Assembly: GCF_014529535.1 (NCBI RefSeq)
Contig: NW_023503332.1
Location: 1-64,000, forward strand
DNA from: Bradysia coprophila
Taxonomy: Eukaryota; Arthropoda; Insecta; Diptera; Sciaridae
Length of the DNA stretch: 64,000 bases
Direction of reading: 5' to 3'
Made by a program: the position numbers and the translations under genes. Position 1 is the first letter of the stretch; every line of letters starts with the position of its first letter. This document shows, piece after piece, positions 24,216 to 35,775 of this stretch. The notes beneath the pieces were generated by a model. It was given only the letters and a program-made list of their open reading frames with translations, was not told the origin of the DNA and searched no databases.

Positions 24216-24554
24216 TTTATCGAAATGCGTCAGACTAATGGCTCGCGATTAGTATAATAGCCTCGCGATGTGGGATGGTGCTGATGTTAAAAATAGTTCG
24301 TTGCGCAATTGTAACGTTAAAACGCACTTCGCATATATCAGAGTCACGGATGTTTGCAAAATTTATGTAATCAACCTTAATATGATGAATCTGTTCATGA
24401 TGTGTCTGAAATATTCGAAGTACACATCATTTTGTCTGAACTAGTGGCTTTGGAGCTAGAATATTCGATATTTTTAACGTTGCGAATTGGCAACGGACTA
24501 TTCAAATATCTATGAGTGAGTGTTTACATTGAAAGCAAATGAAGGAAAAAATCA

Positions 24555-24612
24555 TCTTGCCCAGCCGCGAATTTGAACACGGGACCTCTCGATTATGAGT
24601 CGAAAAATCTAT
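24555..24612 (-). tRNA. tRNA-Met-like 3' half (tRNA pseudogene or SINE head)
   Basis: On the minus strand TCGACTCATAATCGA forms a stem and seven-base loop with CAT at the anticodon position. It is followed by GTGTTCAAATTCGCGG, which resembles the T arm and B box. The 5' half is not tRNA-like: it runs into unrelated sequence and then a GAGAGA microsatellite. It is therefore not a working tRNA gene, more likely a tRNA-derived fragment. Confidence 0.45.
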
Positions 24613-24642
24613 TGAAAAGAAGCTTGTGACAAAAAGTCTAGT

Positions 24643-24692
24643 ATGAGAGAGAGAGAGAGAGAGAGAGACGCGGCGAGAGAGAGAGAGGGAAA
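24643..24692. repeat. GA microsatellite
   Basis: A (GA)n run with one CGCGGC interruption. Confidence 0.9.
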
Positions 24693-24778
24693 GTTATGTT
24701 AAAGTCATCTTATCAAACCATCAATATCCGTTGATCACTCGACTTGTTACATTCATTTTTACTGTATAATTTGTCATA

Positions 24779-25795
24779 ATGGCAGAGTGTTTAAACAGAT
24801 CCGAAGTTAATGAGGGTAAGCGAATTGCTTTGACAATTTTTAATTTACCAAACTCTGCGTTATTTATATCTTCTCCTTGACTTGCACAAATTTAAAGACG
24901 TTGCATTCATTTTATGTATGTGAGTCAAGAACGGCAAAGAAACAAAACCCACAATTTCAATTTATGTATCTCAATAATTCTTTCCAACGACACGGAAAGG
25001 CAATATCCTTTAAAAATCACGACGAATTTCAAGAAAAACTAGCGACCGTTTCGAAGATAATACTTGCGCAAAATGTTGTTACCAAGTTCAAGCAGTCAAG
25101 TGATCCGATGCGTCGATTCTTTAAACAAAAAGTCAATATAAACAGGTTGATTGTTTGTCTTTTTGTGATGATATGCGAGGAGCTAGGCCTCACCTTGATG
25201 GATGGCCAGCGAATATCTACACTAGACCCAACCAAAGTAGATGTAAACACTCTTATTATGCTAAACAAACTGAAAGCCATGAAGGTACGAGTAAATGTCC
25301 ATAAAACCGATGGCCTGCAGCACGTCCATGGTGACGGATATTGCCTCACTGTGTATCCCGCTACAAAGTTCCTGTTCAGCGGAGTCAAAAAGACTTCCCA
25401 AAATACACTTCGAACCAATCAATTACCATCTTCATCTCAATCAACATCACCACCCGAAACATACACGAAATACATACAAACGAGACCATTCAGCGATCCG
25501 AATGCAGTCGAGGATATAGTCAGCAGTATGATCACGTCGAGCGATAAAAAAGATGGTGTCACATGTTCAATTAGTAGATTAGAAAAGTCCGAGTACGTAC
25601 ACTCACGATTTTGTTTTTTTTTGTCAAAAATATAATTAGAGTAACTCAATTGTTCATGAACAAAAAGTTCTATTCTAATTGAATTAAAATTAAAATGTTT
25701 TTGTCGTACTTTTGTGAAAGTTCATTGGCCTTGTTAACCTCTCTAACTCGCTCTCCAGTTCAAGAACACCCTTTCCGCCTCGAAAAGTGGATTAA
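24779..25795 (+). CDS. Unidentified gene, about 250 residues, two to three exons
   Basis: The main exon is open from about 24898 to 25592. It shows F-M-Y-L-N-N-S-F, D-P-M-R-R-F-F-K-Q, I-V-C-L-F-V-M-I-C-E-E-L-G-L and a Ser/Thr/Pro-rich tail. The donor GA|GTACGT at 25593 joins in phase to an exon at 25759 that reads S-R-T-P-F-P-P-R-K-V-D and a stop at 25793-25795. A candidate first exon, ATG at 24779 with a GTAAGC donor at 24816, does not meet the next exon in phase, so the true start is uncertain. One alternative is the in-frame ATG at 24877. I do not recognise the family. Confidence 0.55.
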
Positions 25796-26101
25796 TGGAT
25801 TAGATAGTCCAGAATCGATTGGTTGTTGACATTTAAAATGAGCCAGGCACAAATGGTTATATAAAGAGACTTCTGTTATCGACTCGACAACAATAAACGT
25901 AGAGCTCTAGTGTTCACTGTTACATATGCCAAAACTAGCGAAGTATGTAGACCTGGACGATACTTTAAACAAATGAAGTAATAGATTTAATGACTTAGAA
26001 AACGCCGCTTTCTGATCCATTTTATCCGCACCAAGTCAACGAAAAGTCATTCGATTCGAAAACAGAAAATATTTTTATTCCTCACCTCAACTTATCAATT
26101 C

Positions 26102-27953
26102 TCAATCACTATCCTCGATTCCCATTTGCTTATTAAACTCTTCGTCGCTAATTTTCTTTCGTTTCAGTTTTTTGAACATCGCAATATCGTTGGCCAGTTC
26201 CTCAATGTCTTCGTTCGTGTAGCCGCCTTTTCGTTTCTTTTTCTTCGGTTCACTTTGCGCTGCATTTTTCAATTGCTTCTTCCCCTTTCTTTCCTCTTTC
26301 TTCGTCTTTGTTTCGACTTTTTTCTGCTTGCTCAGCGACCAAGCTTCGGTTTTCCTTTGGAATTTCTTGACTGAACCGGGCCACTGTCCTGTTTCCTGGT
26401 AAATCTCTAGTTTTCGCTTACGTGACGCTTCCTTCTCTTTGTTCTTATAACCGATGGTCAAAAAGTCGATCGCATCTGTGGGTCCAACAAAATCACTCGA
26501 ATCAACATTCTTCAGTTCCGGCATCAATGGCATTCTGAGCAGCCCGTATCCAGTGGCTATTCGTCCCAGATTCAAATCGGCCACTCTGAGAATGTAGTTA
26601 CACTCATGCTTACTGTATGCTCGGATGTGCGACACAAACGCTCGGTTTCCTTTGTCATAGATGGTTCGATCATCGATCTGGATTTGGTGCAGAATTTTAT
26701 TGACATCTTCGTAGGTCCTGGTCGTTTCGCTGGTAACCGATTTGAGTGAAACCTTTTGATTTCGCTGTAAGAATTCCACATACGCGTCCTCGGTCGGCAG
26801 TATCAAAATCAGTGCATTACCGTCGTGACCCTGTCGTGCCGTTCGACCGACTCGATGAACGAATGCGGCCGCATTCGATGGCGGTTCCCATTGCAGTACC
26901 CAATCCATTTCGGGTATATCCACGCCACGGGCAAGAACGTCAGTGCACAGCAGAAGGACTTTGGGAGTTTGACGGAATTTTTCGAGAATTTTGGCGCGAC
27001 GATTTTTCATCTTTCCGTGCAGTGACAGGATTTTCCGATCTTTTATGAACTTCGGTATCACGTCGGCCCAGTATTCAACGCAAGCGCAAGTGGGAAGGAA
27101 CAGCATTGCCTTTTGGATGTTATTTTGGTCGATGAAATCCAACAGTTTCGCGAATTTGTTCTCCGGCTCAACGATCATGTAGTAATTTTGCAGCAGCAGT
27201 GGAGTGCTGGTGGCAGCCTTCTCACGGACACTGACCATGACGGGATTCCGGAGACCAGCTCGCATTAAATCCTGCACTTCCTTCGTCTGTGTGGCCGAAA
27301 ATAATCCGGTACGACGTTGCCGAGGCATGTAGCTCAGAATTGTGTTGATGGCAGACGTGAATCCTAAATCGAGCAGTCGGTCAGCCTCATCGAGTACAAG
27401 AATTTCCTGGAATGGAATACGTTAGTTGTCGGAGCAGAATGACACCAACATTTACTCACCAAACTCTTAACATTGCCGGCCAAGTTAAGGTCATTCTTTC
27501 TCTCCAATAAATCCACCAACCGTCCCGGCGTTGCAATCAAAATGTTCGCTCCAACTTTCCTCAAATACTGGACATCTTCCTCCACATTATTACCACCGAC
27601 AAGCAGTTTCTGTTGGAATGGAATGTCTGGATGTGCCAAAAAGTGGTCCAGTACCTGGTACTGGTCTGGGCAGCGAGTTCCCGTGTCGGCGAAATGATAA
27701 TCGAACCGATCTCAAATTGTTTCCACGGTTGTTCGCGATGACGTCGTAGTAGCAGTTCCAGAGTCGGTACGATGAACGCAAGTGTTTTGCCAGAGCCTGT
27801 GACAGCTTCAGCTGCCACATCTTTGCATGACATTAACAGCGGGATTGTTGCCGATTGAACCGGAGTCATTTTATCGAAACCGAAACCGTTGATCACCTCC
27901 AACAGATGTTGGTTGAGCGGTTTCGACAATTCTGACCAAGTTAATTTGGCCAT
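26102..27953 (-). CDS. DDX55: DEAD-box RNA helicase DDX55/Spb4, one frame break in exon 1
   Basis: There are two exons, 27953-27460 and 27406-26102, about 598 residues together, as in DDX55 (about 600). Motifs in order are the Q motif M-T-P-V-Q, motif I A-V-T-G-S-G-K-T (50-57), S-P-T-R-E-L-A, T-P-G-R-L, D-E-A-D, S-A-T, A-R-G-V-D-I-P and [10 protein letters not shown]. Then comes the Spb4-type C-terminal domain ([10 protein letters not shown]) and a Lys-rich tail. The family acts in the nucleolus on 60S ribosomal subunit assembly. In exon 1, after E-L-A-A-Q-T-S near 27660, two extra bases shift the frame. Everything else, including all helicase motifs, is well kept, so this is either a very recent lesion or an assembly error. 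Confidence 0.9.
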
Positions 27954-28304
27954 TTCGATAGGATTGTAACGCGATGTAAACAAAAACACGTTTTGACAAA
28001 GTCACATTTGAGTGTTGAGTGTGACAAAATTGTGACAATGGAGAGATCGGCGCTTGCGCCATGATAGGTTATGATGACAGAAGTGACAGAAGGGAGATTG
28101 TATGAGAATTGACAGGATTTACAGTACAAGTTCTCATCCAAATATTTGAATTTTTGGCGCAATTACGGAGTGATTTGCTACGAGAGTAATTCAGTCTTCA
28201 GTCACAGGTCTAAAGCAGCTCCTTTATTCAATCATCAATTCAAGTGGATTTAACAACAGCTGAGACACTACTCTAAAGGAACCATTTCCCCTGACTCTGT
28301 AAAG

Positions 28305-30131
28305 CTAAACCTTGTTAACCTTCAACCACATACCGCCTTCCGGTGATAGAATAACATTTCTCAACGAATATTTCAACTCTCCCATCGTTCTACTGCAGCT
28401 GGTGAATTCGAATTTGGACAGCAAACTGATGAGTCCGATTCGAGTCTGCACCATTCCAAAACGGTAACCGACAGTTACGAGGACCATCTCCGAACCCAAG
28501 GAACATTCTGTCGTTCTCTACCTTATTTTCGGCTGAAAATCGTTCCGGATCGAATTTGTCCGGATTCGGATAGTATCGTTTGTCTCGATGGATGCCCAGC
28601 ACCGGAATTATTACGGTTGAATCCTTCGGTACAGTGTGATTGGTCTCTTGGATGTGATAATCTTCGGTCGTTTTCCGGATAAGGACTCCAACGGGCGGAT
28701 TCTTACGAACTCCTTCTACAAAGAGAGGTTTCGTTGAGCGAATTTTCAATTTATTCTCGGTATGACCATAGCACTGCGCCTAGCATTAACACTCGTACGT
28801 CAGACGTCAGATTTATATGTCTGATTTAACTCAAATTAAGGAAACCCGTTCTGATACCATTAAACTCCAAATACTTTCTATGTTAATGCTAGGACCAGTG
28901 CTATGGTACGCAATTTGAATTCTTGTTCTACCATTTATGATTTGGTCGATGTAGCCCATTTCCATCATCGCTTCATATGTCAGCTCCCCATTGTGTCGTT
29001 CCAAAACCGTCATAATTTCATGTCGAGCCTTCCGCTGTATGTCCATGTTTCGCGCTAATTCGTACAGCACGAAAGTCATACTAGTCGCAGACGTTTCAAA
29101 TCCGGCCAGGAAAAACACGAACGCTTGTGCAGCTATTTCGTTGATGGTTAGCGATCCCTCATCCTGATTGGTCAAATTAATCAAAATGTCCATGAAGTCA
29201 TTCCTCCGAATGGCGTTGGCTTTCCGATGATGGACTGTCTCGTGAACGATGTTCAGGAAAAAGCCACTCACATCGTCCCGAATAACTTTCGTTCGTAGCA
29301 ACACAGCTAACCGCTTAAATGAACCGATTAAAAATGTGAGTATTGGTTTGTGTCTTGGCGTTTCGAAGGTTCGCTTTCCCATTCGCCAAAATTCTGCATC
29401 AGGATTGGTTAGACTGGTAACGAGAACGTTGGAAATACAAGAAATAATTAGATTATGAGCAGGACCTAACACATCAGAATTAGTTCAGAACGATAATCGA
29501 ACATCAGTCCGTCAATATCAAGACTTGACTCACTGGCAACTGCTTACCTATTACACTCAATGCCAAAGGCACATTTCCCGATAACGTCAGTGGTATATCG
29601 AGCCAAAATATCCTTCATCTCCAACACGCACTCCCCGTCCATCGTCTGTACCGACATGTACTGTTGCAGCGACTGACCAACGTCTAACACAGTGGGAAAC
29701 ATAAATTTCATTTTTCCAGATGAAAATGTTGGCGAAATTTTATTCCTCAAAATTTTCCACTTATCAAAATTCAGCGAAAATAGGTGGGCGCTAAGCTTAT
29801 CATCACGTTCATTGTAGAAGATGCCCCGGTCTTGGAAATGTTTAAAGTCTTTGATCAGAACATTTCTGATCACATACGGATCGTTGACGATCAAGACTGG
29901 CCGTTGAAAAAAGTACACGCCGAAGTACGGATATCTGTCTTTGGTTTGATTGTAAAAATCGCGTATCAACAAGGAGATCTGTGTTGATCGGCCAATTTCT
30001 TTAATATTTCCGTATGGAATGGTTGGCTTCAGTTGCGGTATTCCTCTGCGTTCCCAGTAGCTGAAGATGTGCTTCAGATAAACATAACACAAGAATAACA
30101 CCAATAGTACCAGCACTGCTGTTGACGGCAT
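28305..30131 (-). CDS. Cytochrome P450, CYP6-like, frame break at the heme loop
   Basis: Exons are 30131-29548, 29413-28932 and 28715-28305, with junctions in phase. The protein starts with a membrane anchor (V-L-V-L-L-V-L-F-L-C-Y-V-Y). It then shows the I-helix A-G-F-E-T-S-A-T, the K-helix E-x-x-R as E-G-V-R, P-E-R-F, and the heme loop F-L-G-F-G-D-G-P-R-N-C (Cys near residue 437). Just after that Cys, two bases are missing where the Ile codon of C-I-G would be. The rest of the domain (Y-R-F-G-M-V-Q-T-R-I-G-L, stop at 28305) continues in another frame. Such enzymes are ER-bound monooxygenases of insect detoxification. With this break no working enzyme is made, unless it is a sequencing error. 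Confidence 0.88.
28766..28906. mobile_element. MITE in intron 2 of the P450 gene
   Basis: CCATAGCACTGCGCCTAGCA at the left pairs with TGCTAGGACCAGTGCTATGG at the right; 141 bases, non-coding. A diverged relative with ends CCACAGCACTG/CAGTGCTGTGG-like is at 57298-57472. It lies wholly between donor 28931 and acceptor 28716, so it does not interrupt coding sequence. Confidence 0.75.
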
Positions 30132-30689
30132 TTTTTATTGTCACTAAGCACCAAAACTACGTTGGAAAAACTTAAAAGAAAAGATTTATCGATTTTACTT
30201 GAACTAATTTGTGCGATGAATGATCTCAACTCAGCTGCATTGATGGGTTCGTATTAGGCAAATGTTTGGATTCGAATGCAGTCATCGTAAAAGTGCATTC
30301 AAGAGTGCACAGCGAAAAGAAAATCCAATTTCATGAAAAACGATTAAATGAGAGTCTCAACCGAATCACATAAAATGTAACTGATACTGTAGGTACTGGG
30401 AACGTTGATGTGCTTGTTCATGTTCATTGGTTCACTGAATCGATTATATGTAGCAGAACATGTTTTTGTTCAACTGTTGCCGGTATAAAAAGTTAAAATA
30501 AACGGTAAGCGCACAAAGTCTTTTACTTCATTTGTGTAAAGTGTTACGTACTGTTTGATACGAAATCTTTTACTTCATTCGTTTCAACATAACATTTTAC
30601 TATGCAAGACTCATTCAAATCGTCGATGTCGACAGCGGATGACTAGCCGTTTTTATAAATTCTGAAGAGTAGGTTGTGACTATCTGGGA

Positions 30690-30885
30690 GGTGCGGGAAA
30701 ACAGGAAAAGTTGGGAAACATAGCCTGTTTTTGGTAATTTAATTCCGTAAAATTCTTCAAAATTCCAAGAAAAAATTCTTCAAAATTCTTCCAATGAATT
30801 TTGAGAATTTTTTTTGAAATTTTAAGAATTTTACGGAATTAAATTGCCAAAAACAGAAAAAGTCGGAAAATATGCATTTTTTTTC
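30690..30885. repeat. Palindrome, TTTTTGGTAATTTAATTCCG arms
   Basis: CTGTTTTTGGTAATTTAATT near 30724 is mirrored by AATTAAATTGCCAAAAACAG near 30838, round a core of AAAATTCTTC units. It looks like a small hairpin element. Confidence 0.6.
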
Positions 30886-32319
30886 TCGCCCAAAGCACAT
30901 GATTTTTGAGTGAAAACATTCAGAGACATGCGTAACGATAAAAATACCGAAAAATTCTAAGACTAATGAAAAACAAGCAAAGACACTATTTCGGAAACTT
31001 GGCTCCAAACTTCTGTCGCTCTTCTAGAGAACTTCCCGTTGAGTCTCGACAACGTTTTTACTCTAGATGAAAGGTGTAGACGAGACGAAACAAAATATTC
31101 AATTTTGAAGAAAATCGGGTTGATACAACAGTAGCTATTAGCGAGAAAGCAAGCAAAATTTTCCTACTTTTCCCGCACCTCCCGCACGCGTGTTTTTATA
31201 TGGTTTATGTGTGATCTCCGATATGAACATTTTATACTTTAAAAGTTGATGGCTCCGTTGTAATGTCATCCTTCAAATCTAATTCTTTCCAATTTGATTT
31301 GCTTTAGACTGTAGGACTCGCAATGTCCATAGCAGAGTAAGCATATACGTACAAAAATTGGAATCATTTCCACAACAAGAAACAAAACCATTTGGATGCA
31401 TACTTCAATCATAAGGTCAGGTAGGTCCCTTGGCTGAGACCTTCTTTCATTTTCTTATTCTAGGTGAGTCGGTTTTTACCAGACCTGAACCTGAAAATCG
31501 AATAACCTAACCTAACCTGAACTTACAAATTTACCTACACGTTACACAAAGGGGTTAAAAGTACGGATTACGTTTGTATGTTTGACGATCTCTTTGCGAT
31601 ATTATCTCACAATCTAGCCCTTCGATTGTTTTGTTTCTTTTTACAGTCATTAGAGTGACACATTTTAGGTCTTAAATCTCACCTTACTGTAGAACGCATA
31701 TAATCACAAAATTTTCGATACTGTACCCGATTGTACTATTACCACATAAAATTCAAGGGAATTTCATGGAAGTGAACTAGTGAGTTCTGAGATCTGCAGA
31801 CGACACAGATGAATTGTGCTGTTAGCCATGCTTACTAACAATAACGAAGTGATAGGGTGATCTCTTCTTTTTCAATTTGGTTTTCGCTTAGAGTTACACA
31901 AAAAACCACTGATAATACTTCGGCAGCAGATGTATACACATTTCAGCAGGAGAAAGATAACTGTCTCTTCGAGCAGTGATATCCGAGTCGAAAGCTAGGT
32001 ATATACAACTGCACTTGTGAGTTTGCGAGTATCACAAAGTTGTTTCCAAATTACGTCGCAGTATTCGATCAGAGCACAGCAAGCATCGGGAGTGGCAAAT
32101 AGAGAACCATTTTGTATGAAAAAAAATTCCAAAAATTTTTAGATTGCCACAAGTTGTATGGTCAGTTTCGGCCCTCTATTTAGAGTACCACTAATGCTTT
32201 GATTCGATGTATTCATTCGTGTAATGAATCATTTTCGCTTGGGGTAAACCGCTATGTAATCTAGTAATCATTTCAGATAAATTAAAAATTATCCTGCACC
32301 TACTAAATGGCGATACATC
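30886..32319. other. No gene seen; dispersed repeat D copy 2 at 31665-31810
   Basis: CTGTAGAACGCATATAATCAC, CACATAAAATTCAAG and GGAAGTGAACTAGTGAGTT match 42595-42715. The rest of the stretch has no codon structure. Confidence 0.5.
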
Positions 32320-32321
32320 TA

Positions 32322-33642
32322 AAAACGAGCCATCAGAACAGTCGGAGCGTTTGCTGCGACTGAGCCCCGTACAAAACCGTATCTATTGCGTACGTGACCC
32401 TAGTACGTCTGTCACCCTACTTTGACCGTAAGCACATTGCGCCGGTTAATGTAGTTAAAGTAAAATTATTATGTAATGTGTACATCTTAGAAATTGCGCA
32501 TAGCGCAATTCCGAAGCCCCGTACGACGTTCCTTTCAAATAAAACAAAAATTTCAAATAGCCCTAAAATTTTAATTTATTGAGTATAAATACACATAGGG
32601 CCTAGTATCAGCCTCAGTCCGACGATCCAAATTTAATTTTTTTTTTCAACTACATTCTATTCGGCCTTTGATTACCTTCCAAATGAAACAAAAAATACGA
32701 AAAACGGATGAAATTTGCTCGAGTTATATGTAAAATACACATAGGGCCCTAGTAGTGGCCTAAGTCCAAGGACCCAAATTTAATTTTTTTTCAACAACAT
32801 TCTATTCGGCCTTTGATTACCTCCCAAATGAAACAAAAATTACGAAAAACGGATGAAATTTGCTCGAGTTATATGTAAAATACACATAGGGCCCTAGTAG
32901 TGGCCTAAGTCCAAGGACCCAAATTTAATTTTTTTTCAACAACATTCTATTCGGCCTTTGATTACCTCCCAAATGAAACAAAAATTACGAAAAACGGATG
33001 AAATTTGCTCGAGTTATATGTAAAATACACATAGGGCCCTAGTAGTGGCCTAAGTCCAAGGACCCAAATTTAATTTTTTTTCAACAACATTCTATTCGGC
33101 CTTTGATTACCTTCCAAATGAAACAAAAATTACGAAAAACGGATGAAATATACTCGAGTTATATGTGAAATACACATAGGGCCCTAGTAGCATTTCACTT
33201 CTAAGGCCCTAACTCACGGTCCACTCACCCGATTTTAAAAAACTTTTTTTTCCTGGATTGGTATTGACAATACCTATCATTTGCCGTGTCATTTACATTT
33301 CCATCGTTTATTTTGCCATAAATATCACCAAAAGACCTTAAATCACTTAGGTGGCCCTAACTCACGAAGGGCCGACCCGAATATGCCCATCTTCGAACTT
33401 AGCCTCACTATTTCGACTATCTTTCAGGGAAAAAAAAAATTTGAAATCGGATTTGATTTACTCAAGATATCGACGTGACAGACGGACAGACGGACAGACG
33501 GACAGACAAAATTTTTATTGCAGATTCGTCATCTATGAACATAGGCAAACACTTTGCCCTTACCGTCTGCTTCGAATTCCATCAATTACACACGGCATCG
33601 TAATCCTATAAGCCCCTTTGTACTTCGTACGGGGCTAAAAAC
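32322..33642 (-). repeat. Family A repeat, copy 4, with four 145-bp units
   Basis: It runs from AACGAGCCATCAGAACAGTC to CTTCGTACGGGGCTAA. ACACATAGGG recurs at 32591, 32737, 32882, 33027 and 33172, again a 145-base step but with fewer units than copy 3. The element ends only about 50 bases beyond the stop codon of the homeodomain/zinc-finger gene, so it may supply or disturb that gene's 3' end. Confidence 0.9.
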
Positions 33643-33690
33643 AAAAAAATTCTGCCAAAACAATTTATTCTAAAAAACGATTCTTTCCGG

Positions 33691-35397
33691 TTATGTCACT
33701 TTATACTTCTTAGTCATGTTGTTATTTGAATACTTTGGATTCGGTTGAACCTTAATCCCATGCTCCTTTTCCAAATGGCGCCGCAAATCCGTTATTCCCG
33801 AATAGTCTTTCGAACACTCCGTGCAAGCGTGCCGCTTCCGTTGACCCGTATGTCCTCTCATATGCTTCCTCAAGTATGTGCTAACCAGAAACGACCGGTC
33901 GCATACCTCACAGACGTACGATTTTTCGTTCGTGTGTATCCGTTTGTGTATGACCAATTTCCGTTTGGTTTTGAACCGTTTCTCACATTCGTCGCAGTGG
34001 AAGTTCATTTCGTCCGAATGGTAGGCGTAATGCGTTTGCAGATCTTTCTTGAATTTGAACGTTTCGGGGCAAATTTCACATTTGAATGGACGTAACGTTG
34101 AATGGCGGGCTATCATGTGCGATCTTATGTTGTACGTTTCGAATCCACAAATTGTGCAAACTTTGGCCGGTTTCCAGGTACTTTTCATCACCACTAAGGC
34201 TGAGTCATCGTTCCTAACACGGTAGTGCAGTTTCAAGTGGTCTTTCAGAGTGTATTTACTCCTGTAACCTTTGTTGCAAGTGTCGCAGTAAAATAATTCA
34301 CCCGACTCGTTGTGTATTGCTTTGTGCATCGTCAAGCCGTAGGCTTGTTTATACGAAGCGCCACAGATGTGGCAAACGTAAGGCCTTTCACCCTGTAAGA
34401 AGTTTTTGTATGAGTGTACCCGGACCGGGTGCTTCGCTTTAAGGAAGAATCAACTTACGGAATGGACACGCATATGACGCTTCAAACCATCCGGAAAACT
34501 TTTCTTACAAATGTGGCACACTTCCCACGTACTTGGATCATGCCGTTTCAAATGCGATTGCAACATGTAACGTTGACCGAACGATTTGCCGCACACATCA
34601 CATATCTCGGGTAGTTGACCCTGTTCAGCAATCGCTTTTTTTCGTCGACGTTTTCGCACCGAATCTGATTGTATGGTTACTTCCAGTTCAACAGTGGTAC
34701 CGGCAGTGTCGGGCACGGCATCGCTTAGAAGTGCATTTTCTACATCGTCAAGTAGATCAATATCGCCGGTTGCTTTCTTTGTATTATTCAGGAGATGTTT
34801 GTTCCTTTTCCGTTTGTTGATGAACCAGTAGTTCACCTGAAACATTTCGAATTTGTTGGATCAAATCTTCCAGTCGCTGGCTAGCAATCAATCGACGAAC
34901 CTGAACTTTAGTCATATTTGTCTGTGACATTAGGACTTCCTTTTGCTCTTCGGTGGGGTAAGGATTCTGAAACAAAAATTGGGACAGCCAAAATGTGTAT
35001 GCCAAGTTGTGCCGCTCACAAATGTAGGTCTTACCTGCAGATTACTCATGAACCATTCATTTAGCAATCGTCTGGATTTGCTATTGCAATTTCGCTTTGT
35101 TGGACTCAGTTTCGAGTGTACCCCACCGTCATTGGTGTCATCCTCAAAGTTCTCTTGTTTTAATTCTGCACATTCGTTGTCATCATCGTCGATGGCATAG
35201 TATTGATCGGACTGGACGTCTTGAAGTGAAGTTTCCGATTCAATTCTAGCCTCACTTTCATATTTTACGCTGTTGCGTACAGTTTGTGAAACTGGTTGTG
35301 GGTCAACATACGTTTCCAGCGGCTTGTACCGAGTTTCAATTACGATGTATTGAGGAATGTACCGAACGATGATATTCTCCTCTTTCTCAATTTCCAT
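33691..35397 (-). CDS. TALE-type homeodomain plus nine C2H2 zinc fingers, transcription factor
   Basis: Four exons (35397-35035, 34966-34901, 34836-34459, 34392-33691) join in phase to 502 residues with no break. Residues about 104-160 form a homeodomain of TALE type: R-R-L-L-N-E-W-F in helix 1, N-P-Y-P-T-E-E-Q-K (the three-residue loop extension with Pro-Tyr-Pro), and V-N-Y-W-F-I-N-K-R-K-R in helix 3 (Trp147, Phe148, Asn150, Arg152). A basic patch R-K-R-R-R-K-K follows, then nine C2H2 fingers, beginning C-D-V-C-G-K-S-F and ending C-T-E-C-S-K-D-Y. One linker is G-E-R-P-Y. The N-terminal 100 residues are acidic and Ser-rich. It is expected to be a nuclear DNA-binding protein. The homeodomain is split by two introns and shares exon 3 with the first two fingers, so the fusion is in one reading frame and not an artefact of neighbouring genes. 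Confidence 0.9.
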
Positions 35398-35775
35398 GAT
35401 TGTGAGTTATGAATTTCCTCTTGAAATCGGAGTACACGAAGTCACTCCTCAAATAAACAGATTCTGGAGCCTCTACGCAAAACAAAAAGATAAATAAAAA
35501 CACACTCGACCGTTTGACAAATGAACTGTCACGCCAGGTTTTTCCGTTTTTGGAAAGAAAAACAAAAAGATTGACTGGTTGTGAGGGTTGTGAGACGTGA
35601 GTGAGCGGATACAAAAAAATGTTTTTTTTAATGATCGAGCGGCAAAATTTGAATATTCTCCACCAGTGCAGTGATATACTCTGGAAAGGCTGTTGACATT
35701 ATAGAGTTTGCGCATATGACACATAAGTTATAAGTAAGGTGGTGTCAACCAACTATAGCGTGAAAATGTAAGTTC

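Noticed and set aside
28766-28906. MITE as the cause of P450 inactivation
   Set aside because: It lies entirely inside an intron whose donor and acceptor are intact and in phase.
31500-31525. CCTAACCTAACCT, like the insect telomere repeat
   Set aside because: Only about two to three units; Diptera generally lack this telomere repeat; it sits in ordinary sequence.
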